From contig NC_133366.1 in the NCBI RefSeq assembly GCF_049309525.1, forward strand, positions 13,309,779 through 13,373,778: a DNA stretch of 64,000 nt, given 5' to 3'. The DNA comes from Garra rufa (taxonomy: Eukaryota > Chordata > Actinopteri > Cypriniformes > Cyprinidae). The notes below the pieces were generated by a model. That model was not told the origin of the DNA, ran no database searches, and saw only the letters and a program-made list of their open reading frames with translations. Within the stretch, counting starts at the first letter, position 1, and each line of letters begins with the position of its first letter. Positions 13,687 through 24,174 of the stretch are shown here, piece after piece. The translations under genes and the position numbers were made by a program.

Positions 13687-13926
13687 TTAGAACTTTAAAT
13701 GTCGTTTAATACCTGCGTTCTTAGCCACTAATTTTGTGGCGGCATGTGACGATGTGAGGTGCTTCAGTAGATTAGAATTACTTGTCACCGACGCAGAGAG
13801 ACTCTTTTTTCCTGGGCATAAGTTGCACGTTACATAAATATTTTTGCCTTTCACCTCAGCGAGGGAAAAATAATGCTTATTCTTCCAGTTTGCAAAAGCT
13901 ACCTTTGAACTTGTTGGACTTGCCAT
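13687..13926 (-). pseudogene. hAT transposase N-terminal fragment (BED zinc finger)
   Basis: From an internal Met at about 13924-13926 the minus-strand frame reads MASPTSSKVAFANWKNKHYF, then a Cys-x2-Cys pair (VTCNLC) and a His-x4-His-like pair (LLKHLTSSH) spaced as in BED zinc fingers, which bind transposon ends. The frame stops soon after. There is no dimerisation or catalytic RNase-H-like domain, so this cannot be an active transposase. It could only act as an isolated DNA-binding peptide, for which there is no evidence. Confidence 0.75.
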
Positions 13927-14107
13927 CGTTGTGATGTTGTGGAAGATGTGTGTGTGCGTGACGTGTGCGACTGACCGCACTACTCTGCCTCTGATTGGCA
14001 AACTATAGAAATGTACTCAATCTAAGCCAATCATTGCGTTCTCAGTTACACCACGTTTACAGACACACCAATCATCATCACTGGTTATTTGTCCCGCCCC
14101 GGCCCCG

Positions 14108-14108
<1 letters not shown>

Positions 14109-14198
<90 letters not shown>
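14109..14198. repeat. (AC)45 microsatellite
   Basis: Pure AC dinucleotides for about 90 bases, inside the hAT element. Shorter AC tracts follow at 14477-14508 and 14787-14814. Confidence 0.98.
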
Positions 14199-14202
<4 letters not shown>

Positions 14203-14474
14203 TGGGTTTACATGTTTTATGGGGACATTCCATAGGCGTAATGGTTTTTATACTGTACAAACCGTACTTTCTATCACCCTAACCCTACCCTACACCTAAA
14301 CCTAGCCCTCACAGGAGATTGTGCACACTTTTACTCCCTCAAAAAAACTCATTGTGCATGATTTATAAGCCTGTTTCCTCATGGGGACCTGAGAAATGTC
14401 CCCGCAAGGTCAAAATCTACTGGTATTACTATCCTTGTGGGGACATTTGGTCCCCATAACGTGATGAATACCAG

Positions 14475-14512
<38 letters not shown>

Positions 14513-14786
14513 TGGGTTTACATGTTTTATGGGGACATTCCATAGGCGTAATGGTTTTTATACTGTACAAACCGTATTTTCTATCGCCCTACACCTACCC
14601 TACACCTAAACCTAGCCCTCACAGGAGATTGTGTACACTTTTACTTCCTCAAAAAAACTCATTGTGCATGATTTATAAGCCTGTTTCCTCATGGGGACCT
14701 GAGAAATGTCCCCACAAGGTCAAAATCTACTGGTATTCCTATCCTTGTGGGGACATTTGGTCCCCACAACGTGATGAATACCAGGT
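14199..14786. repeat. Tandem pair of a 278-bp unit separated by AC tracts
   Basis: The units 14199-14476 and 14509-14786 start ATGTTGGGTTTACATGTTTT, end AATACCAGGT, and are almost identical. The AC tract follows each, giving a 310-bp period. Each unit contains the palindromic words GGGGACATTTGGTCCCC and GGGGACCTGAGAAATGTCCC, so it can fold. The unit plus an AC tract looks like a teleost satellite or element that expanded inside the hAT copy. Confidence 0.88.
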
Positions 14787-15238
14787 ACACACACACACAC
14801 ACACACACACACACCAGAGAAAGAGAGGTCCTATGGCTGAGAGAGACGCTGCTTGCATGAAAACGGCTTCAATGTTCTCAGTTATAGTAACGCAATTTTT
14901 TTTGTCAGTAATGGTAACGGCGTTGTAACGGAGGAAACAGTAATTTGTTTGATTACTCGTTACTGAAAAAAGTATAGTTAGTAACGCCGTTTATTTATAG
15001 CGCCGTTATTCCCATCACTGGTCTTGACTGACAAAGACAATTTGTGTCTCAGCTATATCAAAACAGCATTGACAACTAGGCTCAAGAACTCGGCATCCTA
15101 TAGAGCGTGTTATGTGCTTCTGCGAGCTGCCGTTATCTGATGCTAATTGTCTGTTCACAACATCTAAATGAAGACATTTTTGATATTTAAACTAATAGCA
15201 TAAATCGAATAACCTTAAAGGCACAATATGTAAGTTTT

Positions 15239-16829
15239 CAGCACTAGAGGGCGCATATTCAAAACAAAGAGTGTGGAATTACAAGAGTTGTAGTCTTTAT
15301 CCCCACAGCCGATGCAATCCGTCGGGACTCTGGCAATTCAGCAAAATATATAACACTGTTCTAGTGGTTTTTGGATATTTTAATCAAAACATCTTACATA
15401 CTGTATTGTGCCTTCAATCTGAACTAAAACACATTTTCATGACTCCAAAACAATTTTGTAACCAAAATCTAAACAGACAAATTGAAAATAAAACAAATAA
15501 AACTAAAAACTCAATAAAAACCCTGTTTGATTTGGTTTATTTATCCAGACAGTATTCAAACCACTACTGTAAGCTATTGTATCAGCGGAACAATTCAAGT
15601 CACATATTTTAGTGAATATGATTATTCATCCCAAACAATGTCTGTGTAAATGTCAACTGATTATATCAATGAATTTCTGTCTAACAGTGTCTATTTTGCA
15701 CATCTAAAGTGTCATTTCACGGTTATCAGACGGAGAACAGATCCCACTATAGTATGATCCCATTAGGATTGCAAATGGCTTTGAAAAAAAAATAAGATAA
15801 GAACATGATGAGACAGGGATGGACAACATAGCTGAATGAAATATATATTCTGTGCTCAAAAAAAAACTACATTTTCTGTCTCATCCCTTGTCAACCTCCA
15901 TTTCCCCCTCCACTTCCCTTTTTCTGCTATGAGATTTATCTAGAGAAAAGTGCCCAAACTTGATTTTAGGGCTTGCGTCAGTGTCTCCAGGTCTAGGGCA
16001 GTGTGGGACACTGAAGCCTGGATTAATCCTATTTACAGCATGGCTTTACTCTAATGAGCCTGATCTAAGAGACACACTCCAGCCAGACCTCCTGTGGTGA
16101 TGTCATTACCCACTTCTCTGCCCGCTCCAACTGGGTGCGTCCAGCTGTGTGTCCATTTAACAATTTGTTCAAAATTGAAAAATTCTGTCATCATTTACTC
16201 ACCCTCATGTTGATCCCACACCCTATGGCACTATGAAAAATGTTTTGATGAATGTCCTTGCTGGTTTATTTAATATAATGCAGTGGTTTCCAAACCTGGT
16301 CCTGGTGTATCTCAACAGTCGTCTCACAATTTGGACGTCTCTTTCATCTGACACAACCATTTCAAGTTTTAAAGTCATTAGTTGAATCAGGTGTCTTTTA
16401 TTAAGGAAACATGCAAAATGTGCAGAGTTGGGGGTACTCCAGGATCAGGATTGGGAACCATTGGAAGCTGACCATTAAAGGAGATATCTGGTTGGTATGA
16501 TTCTTTAGGGTCTTTATGAAATGTCTGCAACATAATTTGGTTAAAATTCCTCAATGTTTGTGTAAAACACCCTTTTTACCTTGTCAAAAACAGCTCTGTT
16601 TACACCGACCTGCTTCAGTGCATGTCTCTTTAAATGATGATGATCTCTGCTCACCCCGCCCCTAATTTTTTTGTGTATTTTTTGGCGTGTACCATCAAAA
16701 CCAAAACTAATCCACTGCATCCTTAGTGGCTCTGATGTCAGGAGAATATGAAGCCTCGTACATTTTCTTTTACATTCAACAATAAAACACCTGCATTTTT
16801 TACAATGCACTATTTCCTTCTGAAGCATC
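15239..16829 (+). other. neurl1 large intron with hAT-like fragment
   Basis: A degenerate hAT-type MITE lies at about 16280-16465: CAGTGGTTTCCAAACCTGGT on the left and GGATCAGGATTGGGAACCAT on the right. A fragment of the AGGGATAGTTCAC family is at 16163-16250. The block 15955-16150 is repeat-free and includes the palindrome GGATTAATCC (16020-16029). No gene is supported. Confidence 0.5.
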
Positions 16830-17930
16830 AGTGAGCTTTTGAACCTTCTCCTTGTGAAAAGATGGATCTCAAAATCATCCAGTCATTGTTGGAAAGGGTT
16901 CAAATGCACAAAAAAACTGAAAACCCAAAGAAGCTGTGGGACCTAAAGGATTTTTTCTGAAGAACAACGTTCAGTTTAACTGTTCAGGACAAACAAGGGA
17001 CTTCAACACCATTTAAAAGTGAATTTTGCATCCGATGTCTCGTTTAACAATGGATAAGATGGAATAAAAGGCACTTTAAGAAGTGTTTTGTCAGTCATTA
17101 ACACCAGTTCCTTTTTGTGGCAAGTTTGAACATGCGTGATCAACAAAAATTTGACAAGGGACTCATGAACACCATGTAAAAGTGAATTTTGCATCCAATG
17201 TCCTCTTTAACAATGGATAATCTGGAATAAAAGGCACCTTTAGAAGCGTTTTGTCAGTCATTAACATTAGTTCCTTTTTGTGGTGCTTCAGTAAGAAATA
17301 CTATGCATTAAGAGCCGGGGGGTGAGAACTTTGAATTTGAAGACAGGGTAAACTTAGTTTATTTTGTCTTCTGGGGAACATGTAAGTGTCTTCTGTAGCT
17401 TCTGAAGGGCAGTACTAAATGGAAAAAAATATGATATTTCGGCAAACTAAGAAGAATGTAAACATCCTCATTTTATTCAAAAGTTTACGCCCTTGGCTCT
17501 TAATGCATTGTGTTTCCTTCTGAAGCATCAGTGAGTGTTTGAACCTTCTGTAATAGTTGCATATGAGTCCTACAGTTGTCCTTAGTATGAAAATATGGAT
17601 TCAAAATCATCCAGCCAGTGTTGGAAAGGTTTCAAATGCACAAAAATACTGAAAACCCAAAGAATCTGTGGGACCTGAAGGATTTTTCTGAAGAACAGTG
17701 TTTAGTTTAACTGTTCCGGACAAATAAGGGACTTATGAACACCATGTAAAAGTGAATTGTGTATCCGATGTTCCCTTTAACAAAGGATAAGCTGGAATAA
17801 AAGGCACTTTAAGAAGCGTTTTGTCAGTCACCAATTCCTTTTTGTGGCAAGTTTGAACATGTGTGATCAACACTAAAATTTGAGAGCTGTGGCCAAGAGC
17901 AAGGAACTTGACAGCACCTGATTATATACT
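16830..17930. repeat. Array of MITE fragments and a repeated ~160-bp unit
   Basis: Pieces of the CAGTTGAAGTCAAAAG family (16835-17000, 17400-17735) alternate with a unit beginning ACACCATGTAAAAGTGAATT at about 17005, 17170 and 17738. Another copy of that unit lies at 13120-13330. The alternation suggests tandem duplication of a composite MITE rather than independent insertions. Confidence 0.7.
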
Positions 17931-18552
17931 TTTGGTAAATGAGAAAGAGCAGTGTGAACATCGTTCAAAACGCATATCTTTGGAAGAAAGGAAGTCAGTT
18001 TGGATCATCAAAGAGAAAAGTTAATCAGTTTTATTTTAGTTATTGGGTGAATTGTTCTTTTAAGATACTCAAATGCCACCAGAAAGATATTAGAACCATT
18101 TGTTTAGAAATTTGGAACTATAATTGTTGGCTGGAATATGATGCTGCTCCTGTTTTAAAAGATGTCTTCATTATCTCCTGTGACTTTATTTTATTTTTTT
18201 TCTTCTTGCCCATAAGAGTCTAACAAGTTTAAATTTATCTCCATCTCGCCTTTAATAATTTTGTAGTTGTGTTAGAGTTAGTGCCCCTGGGCCGTCCCCA
18301 CGCTCTCCTTAGGAGTGTTTAATATTTCGCTAATTAGCACAGACTACCACACAAGACACTTTGAAGCTCTTAGAAAATGTTTTTAAAGGATCAATAAGGA
18401 AAATTAAGTCCTTATGTTGGGACGCTGATTTGCAGTTCAGAGCACTTCATGCGGCAGGCAGACTTTTTTTGTGTGCAAATCAAAGACTGCGTACTTAGAT
18501 TAATTTATCAAAGCTAGATCTGAAAGTCATGAAAGCTACAAACAGAAAATGT

Positions 18553-19045
18553 GCAGTTGAAGTCAAAAGTTTACATATACCTTCGAGAATCTCCAAAATG
18601 TTAATTATTTTTCTAAAATAAGAGGGATCATACATAATGCATAGTATTTTTTTATTTAGTACTGACCTGAATGAGATATTTCACATTAGAAGACGTTTAC
18701 ATATAGTCCACAAGAGAAAATAATAGTTAAATTTATAAAAATGACCCTGTTCAAAAGTTTACATACACTTGATACTTAATACTGTGTTGTTATTTGAATG
18801 ATTATTATTTTATTTTATTTTTTTGTGATAGTTGTTTGTATTGAACAGTTAAACTGCCCACTGTTCTTGAGAGAAGTCCTTCAGGTCCCACAGATTCTTT
18901 GTTTTTTTAGCATTTTTGTGTATTTGAACTCTTTTCAACAATGACTGTATGATTTTGAGATCCATCTTTTCACACTGAGGACAACTGAGGGACTCAGAAG
19001 GAAGGAAAAGCGAGGCATTAAGAGCCGGGGGTGAAAACTTTTGCA
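18553..19045. mobile_element. Truncated Tc1-like MITE (CAGTTGAAGTCAAAAG family)
   Basis: The left end CAGTTGAAGTCAAAAGTTTA is preserved and the body matches the complete copy at 30294-31027 up to the GAAAACTTTTGCAAAT region. The right arm is absent. Confidence 0.8.
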
Positions 19046-21238
19046 AATAAGACGATTTACCAATAGTATTTATAGCTGCATTCAATCTCAAACTCAAGAC
19101 CTCACACAAATAGGGTTAGGAAAGTTTTAGCAGCCTTTTAACAGCTGTACCCATGTCTTGACTATTGTAGTCTATTAGAATGTATTTCAAGTAACCCTTT
19201 TTTTATTTACATACCCTATCTGTATTATGCAAGTATTTCAATGCTTTAGTGATAACCGTAATCCTAATTCTAAACCTTTGTTGACTCTTGTTATGAAATA
19301 TAGAAAGTAAAACAGTTGTGTCACAGATACTGCATCATTCTGTTTACACAGTGGCTTTGCATATTATTATGGAATAATTAATTTGCTGACCTGTTAGCCT
19401 TGTATGTTAGGGATTAATCTCTAAGCAAACCATCTTGCGTCCTTCATCCTGATGGAAATAAGTTGCGTCCTTATAGAGCTAAACATAGAGGCTTGGAGAA
19501 CTGCTTTTTCTCTTTCACCATTGTTTGCTGAGCCACTCACACATACTGTAATGGGTCTAAGAGGGTTTATCTGAGACGAGAGCTAATCAACAGTCTCTGC
19601 GGGTCATTGTCGATATATAGAGACAGACACAGGAAGAGAAAGAGAGGTGGAAGGAGAGAGAGAGGCCCTCTGGAGTTAAAGCCTCTCACTTTCCTTTTAT
19701 CTCCATCTATCACACTTGTTGACCTCTACCTTCGTTTTTATCTTCAAGTCATTTCCTTTTCTGTATAACCATTTCTTTCAAACCAGCACTGCTGTGAGGA
19801 TGCTAATGCAAAACAAGTTTTGAAGAAGGTAGAATGACATTCAAAATATTTAAATATCCATCCATTCAATTTCCAAACCTCTTATCCTCTTACATAAAAA
19901 ATGATATATATATTTCTGATCCTGATGTATAAGCTACACATACTAAATCCATTTTAATGAGTAGGTTAAATAACGTTCTCCCTTACTTTAAAAAAAATAT
20001 CAACGGTGGATTAATTAGCACCGGCAGGCCACTTTTAGTGCTAATATTTTTGACTGGGGTCTGACTGTCTTCGAATGCACAGATGAGGTCTAAATACAGG
20101 GCACACTCCAGTGGGGCTATCAGTTACAAAAAGAGGAATGACGATCTTCAGCTTGTTTGAGTGCTGAGCTATGATAAACTAAGCTAGCCTACCTCGAAAC
20201 TACTGTAATAAGCTATTTTTGGCTACTAGGAGTGTGGCATTAAATTCAGTCAACGCGAAACACTTTGCTAGCGCAGCATTTCATTCATATTTCGCACTAT
20301 TTTTGGCATACAGGCGCGGAGCAGTGGGTATGTTGTGCTTATAGTACTATGCTCGCCTACTATTTCATTACTATAAAGTTCTATTCTTGACAGCCAGTGA
20401 GTACATGGTATGAATGGTAAAGAATGTAAAGTGACACTCCTTGGCAGCCATTTTGGAAACAACTTTAGCTGTTATGTAAAATAGTAATGTGTTACATGTA
20501 TGCTAGCAGTTTTGAACTCACTTTGATCCAGAGATGTGAACAGTAACTTGGACTTTTTACATTTGTTTAATTAATAGCCTCTGTAGCATGTTGGGTAGTT
20601 GAAAAATAGGCAGTAAAAATGCTTATTTTGACGGTTAAAAATGACCGTTTTTGAAGAAGAAATGCATTTATTTATAGTGTAAAGTCTGATCTTTGAGAAA
20701 ATATAAAGCGTTTCTAACTTTGTCAGTTCTTTAAAAAAAATTTTTACATTTTAACTGAATTGTACCATAAATTTGTCCAATGGTGTGACATATCAAAAAT
20801 TAAGAAAAAAGAACTCTATTTATAATATATAAATAGCATGAGAGAGATGTATCTTTATTGTTAAACACTTATTTTCATATAGTGTTATTTATTTAATATG
20901 AAATTATAATTTCCAAGACAAACTTTGCTGTCATCCATTCAAAACTGCTGAAAATTATACTATTTTAAGATGAGTGATATTCATATCTCCTCTATCGCAA
21001 TACTCAACCGTTTTGTTCAAGATATTTTGAGATAAAAACAAATCTGTCGTTCTTTTGTGTGTCACACTATAGGGCATTACGTCACACCAAAGGACATTAT
21101 GTCAAGCTAAAAGACAGAAATTGTAGTTATTAAAGTATTTCTATTTAATTTGGACATGTCAAAGGAGAAAGAATGCTTAATTTTGATACAAACAATGTTT
21201 TTTTTTAAACAAAACAAAGTAATTTTGATCAACAAGAT
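19046..21238 (+). other. neurl1 large intron, no gene seen
   Basis: AT-rich sequence with many short ORFs that show no domain. I see no complete repeat with both ends here. Confidence 0.5.
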
Positions 21239-21241
21239 TCA

Positions 21242-21977
21242 TGCTGCGTCCCAATTCGCATACTATCCGTCCTAAATAGTATTCGAAAATAGAATTAGTA
21301 TGTCCCAAATCGTAGTATGTTTAAAAAAGTATTCCAAAGATTCCCGGATGGTCTACTACTTAACTTCGGAATTCGAAGTGCGGATCAATGCACACTCTAA
21401 CGGCTAATATTGCCCACAACACATTGTGCGGCGAACGAGGATTCGATTAGAACTACAAACACGCATAAAAAGTGTTAAAAAACTACAAACATGGAGAATA
21501 TGCGCGACCAACGGACAGGTAGAGAAGGGTTTGAGTGATAAATAATCAACGTGTAACCTGATTTTTTAAATGTTATCCGCGTTATATTTCAATGTGCAGC
21601 AACATTGTGAACTTTTATAATGATAGGTTTGGTCATTAACGTTTAAATGCATAATTATGCAAACACAAGAGCAGAGGTCTGGGCATGAAAGACTCCTGAA
21701 AGAACGTGCCTCTTCATTTCTCCCTAATACGTTAGGAAATTAAATTAAAGGAAATGTAGATAATGTTAACTGTGATGATTGACAGGGCAGTTTAAACAGT
21801 GACAGTATTCAGGTAACTAAGCAACAGAGCGTCCATTAAAGAAGCAGTTATTATGAAGTAGTATGTCCCAAAGCTTGCCTACTATTCTGCTACATACTCA
21901 AAAGTATGTACTTTTTCTTCACAAAAAGAGTACATACTTTTAGGGCATAGTATAAGTAGGCGAATTGGGACGCAGCA
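21242..21977. mobile_element. DNA transposon copy with TGCTGCGTCCCAATTCG ends
   Basis: The left terminus TGCTGCGTCCCAATTCGCAT is inverted at the right end (CGAATTGGGACGCAGCA). TCA lies outside both ends (21239-21241 and 21978-21980). A 3-bp duplication and internal copies of the GTATGT/ACATAC words fit a non-autonomous PIF/Harbinger-type element, but the superfamily is an inference. No transposase is visible. Confidence 0.75.
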
Positions 21978-21980
21978 TCA

Positions 21981-22755
21981 GTCTCTTACTCAATCAGTAT
22001 GTTACTGAAACTCTTCTAACCCCCCTGTTGCATCAAATTGTATTGATATTTATGATACAGCTAAATATTAATGATATATGATTGAAACTATATTCATTAA
22101 TTTCATGAATGAAATTTTCTAGTATAAGGCTACTCTTTTTAAGGCATTGCCTTCTGGTGGCTCCCTGTTAATTAACAAAGTATCACATTCTATACTTATT
22201 TTAATGACACTTTATAACTGTACAAGTTTTCTGCAAAAACATTAGAAAATAGTTTAATTATTGTAATTATTGCATTTAAGAACACTGAAAATGATAAATA
22301 ACGTTAAACAAATCTTGATTAATTATTTAAAATGCTTTTTAAAGACACCTTGTCCTCTGGTGTGACAGTACAGGCATACTTTTATACTTTTTAATTTATA
22401 AAAATTGTAATTTAATGCTTGAGAGTGTCATACCATTGGATAATTTTGAGATTTGGCTCAAAAAAAAAAAAAATCAAATAACACTGCAGCTTTTATAATA
22501 ACAGGTCCGTGTATTTTAAATAACAACAATATTAATTATATTCAGTTTTATCTTGTGGCATGTCAAGTCAACAACCCATGTACAATTTTGGTAGATGTTG
22601 AAAAGACTTGTATCTCTATGCTCTACATTTATAAAAATAGAATAAAACCAGCCTAATGTGGTCCAGCTGGTCTCCCATCCTGGTCAAGCTGGTGTTCACC
22701 TGGTCTTCCAGGCTGGCCAGTTGACAAATGCCTGAAAACCCCTTTAATTTGTTGG
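21981..22755 (+). other. neurl1 large intron, AT-rich
   Basis: No gene. A short run of GCTGGT words at about 22665-22725 resembles the arms of the palindromic MITE at 25799-26055 and may be a remnant. Confidence 0.4.
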
Positions 22756-23090
22756 GCAGTCGTGGCCTAATGGTTAGAGAGTCGGACTTGTAACCCAAAG
22801 GTTGCAGGTTCGAGCCTAGGTTCCGGCAGGGATTACAGGTGGGGGGAGTGAATGTACAGCACTCTCTCCACCCATCCACATACCACGACTGAGGTGAGTC
22901 CCTTGAGCAAGGCACCGAACCCCCAACTGCTCCCCAGGCACCGCAGCAATGGCTGCCCACTGCTCCGGGTGTGTGTTCACGGTGTGTGTGTGTTCACTAC
23001 TGTGTGTGTGTGCACTTGGATGGGTTAAATGCAGAGCACAAATTCCTAGTATGGTTCACCATACTTGGCCTCACATCACCTCCTTTTTAA
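22756..23090 (+). mobile_element. tRNA-derived SINE
   Basis: The head resembles a tRNA with internal pol III promoter boxes: an A-box-like GTGGCCTAATGGTTAGAG and a perfect B box GGTTCGAGCC at about 22807-22816. It is followed by a conserved SINE body (CTTGAGCAAGGCACCGAACC, ACTGCTCCGGGTGTGTG) and a tail (GGATGGGTTAAATGCAGAGC). The layout matches widespread fish SINEs of the HE1/V-SINE kind; the exact family was not searched. Not a functional tRNA gene, because the acceptor stem is not closed. Confidence 0.82.
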
Positions 23091-23184
23091 AACACTTGAG
23101 CCAGGGCCCTCTAGGGGGCCTCAGCAAACTTTTTTATTTTCTTTTTTTCCAGTATGGCATAATTAGTAATAGACAGTGAAATCT

Positions 23185-23325
23185 GTGAAAGCCCTCAAGG
23201 TCCAATTTCCTGCAGAGTTTAGCGAATCAAACACACCTGAACAAACTAATCAGTGTCTTCAGGATTACTAGAAAGTCACGGGTAAGCGAGTTTGATCAGG
23301 ACTGGAGAAAAACTCTGCAAGAAAA
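23185..23325. mobile_element. hAT-type MITE fragment
   Basis: Contains TTCCTGCAGAGTTTAG, AATCAAACACACCTGA and CTTCAGGATTACTAGAAA, the same words as the better-preserved copy at 52108-52302. The termini are degraded. Confidence 0.6.
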
Positions 23326-23448
23326 ATGTTATTAACTGCCCAATATTTGTCGATTATCTAGGACAACCATTGAATAAAACCATACTCTATAATACAAATA
23401 GTTCATATCAACTGATAGCTAACTGCATATCCCACCTTTGTCCCACAG

Positions 23449-24144
23449 AAAGTGAAGTCGTCCCTCCAGACCTTCTCCGCCCACGATCCTTCACCACCGT
23501 ACGGGGATCCGCCTCTTTACGGCGTGATGCAGACACCTCCCGCCTGTCCGTCAGTCTTTGCGATCTTAACCTGCAACAAGATGATGCCAGGCTCCGGTTG
23601 CCTCCCGCCCCTGTCGCCTGTCCCATTCCTCAAAATTCCATGAACTCCCAGCAGTCATCGCTGCTTCCTCACACCTTGGAATGTGACCTACGTTTCCACC
23701 AGCTCCGAGGTGCCCACATCAAAACGCTTAACGAACAGACCGTGGCCCGATCCGAACACAGTCGCGAAGAACGCACGCTGGTCTTCACAGATCGCCCGCT
23801 GCGAATTGGCGAAACCATCTTCATCAAAGTCATCAAGTCCAGCCCTGCTCGATCTGGATCTCTCTCATACGGTGTGACGTCATGTGACCCAGCAGTGCTT
23901 CGCCCTAGCGACCTCCCGTACAATCCTGAAGCGCTGGTAGACCGTAAGGAATTCTGGGCGGTGTGCAGGGTGCCTACTGCTTTGCAGAGTGGAGATATCT
24001 TGGGTTTCCTGGTCACACAGGAAGGGGAAGTCATTCTAAGCCATAATGGCAACAACGTGGGGATGCAGGTGTGCGTGGACAACTCACGACCGCTCTGGAT
24101 GTTCTTTGGACTGCATGGTGCTGTCACGCAGCTGAGGATTCTAG
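23449..24144 (+). CDS. neurl1: neurl1 exon (linker and NHR2)
   Basis: This 696-bp exon has its acceptor AG at 23447-23448 and donor GT at 24145-24146. Its first two bases complete the Glu codon split with the previous exon, and its last base opens a Gly codon. The peptide starts ESEVVPPDLLRPRSFTTVRG, has a Ser/Arg-rich linker and a CPIPQNSMNSQ motif, then the whole second neuralized repeat: DLRFHQL, HIKTLNEQTVAR, ERTLVFTDRPLRIGETIFIK, SYGVTSCDPAVLRPSDLPYN, PEALVDRKEFWAVCRVP, LSHNGNNVGMQ, PLWMFFGLHGAVTQLRIL. Both NHR repeats are intact, so the substrate-binding half looks functional. A 162-codon minus-strand ORF over this exon is a coding shadow. Confidence 0.97.
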
Positions 24145-24174
24145 GTAAGCAAGCCAAATCTATAGTTTTGCATT

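Larger units (their letters stand above)
13380..15020 (-). mobile_element. hAT transposon, internally rearranged, keeping a BED finger
   Basis: The ends are CAGTGTTGGGCACG and, at the right, TTATTCCCATCACTG, with a perfect 8-bp target duplication GTCTTGAC. CAG...CTG ends and an 8-bp duplication are hAT hallmarks. On the minus strand the 13687-14001 frame encodes a BED-type zinc finger, the N-terminal DNA-binding domain of hAT transposases. The rest of the transposase is gone and the centre is occupied by AC microsatellites and a 278-bp unit present twice. Confidence 0.9.
13343..15238. repeat. Duplicated intronic segment, copy B, split by a hAT insertion
   Basis: The left piece 13343-13379 and right piece 15021-15238 together reproduce copy A (12662-12909). 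The 8 bases GTCTTGAC occur at both borders (13372-13379 and 15021-15028) as the target duplication of the inserted element. The duplication therefore predates the insertion. Confidence 0.87.

Noticed and set aside
22756..22830. Possible tRNA gene
   Set aside because: A and B boxes are present, but the sequence continues as a SINE body and the acceptor stem does not pair.
22616..22960. 114-codon minus-strand Cys-rich ORF
   Set aside because: It is the complement of the tRNA-derived SINE.
23669..24157. 162-codon minus-strand ORF
   Set aside because: It lies antisense to the neurl1 NHR2 exon, which has strong homology and correct splice phases.
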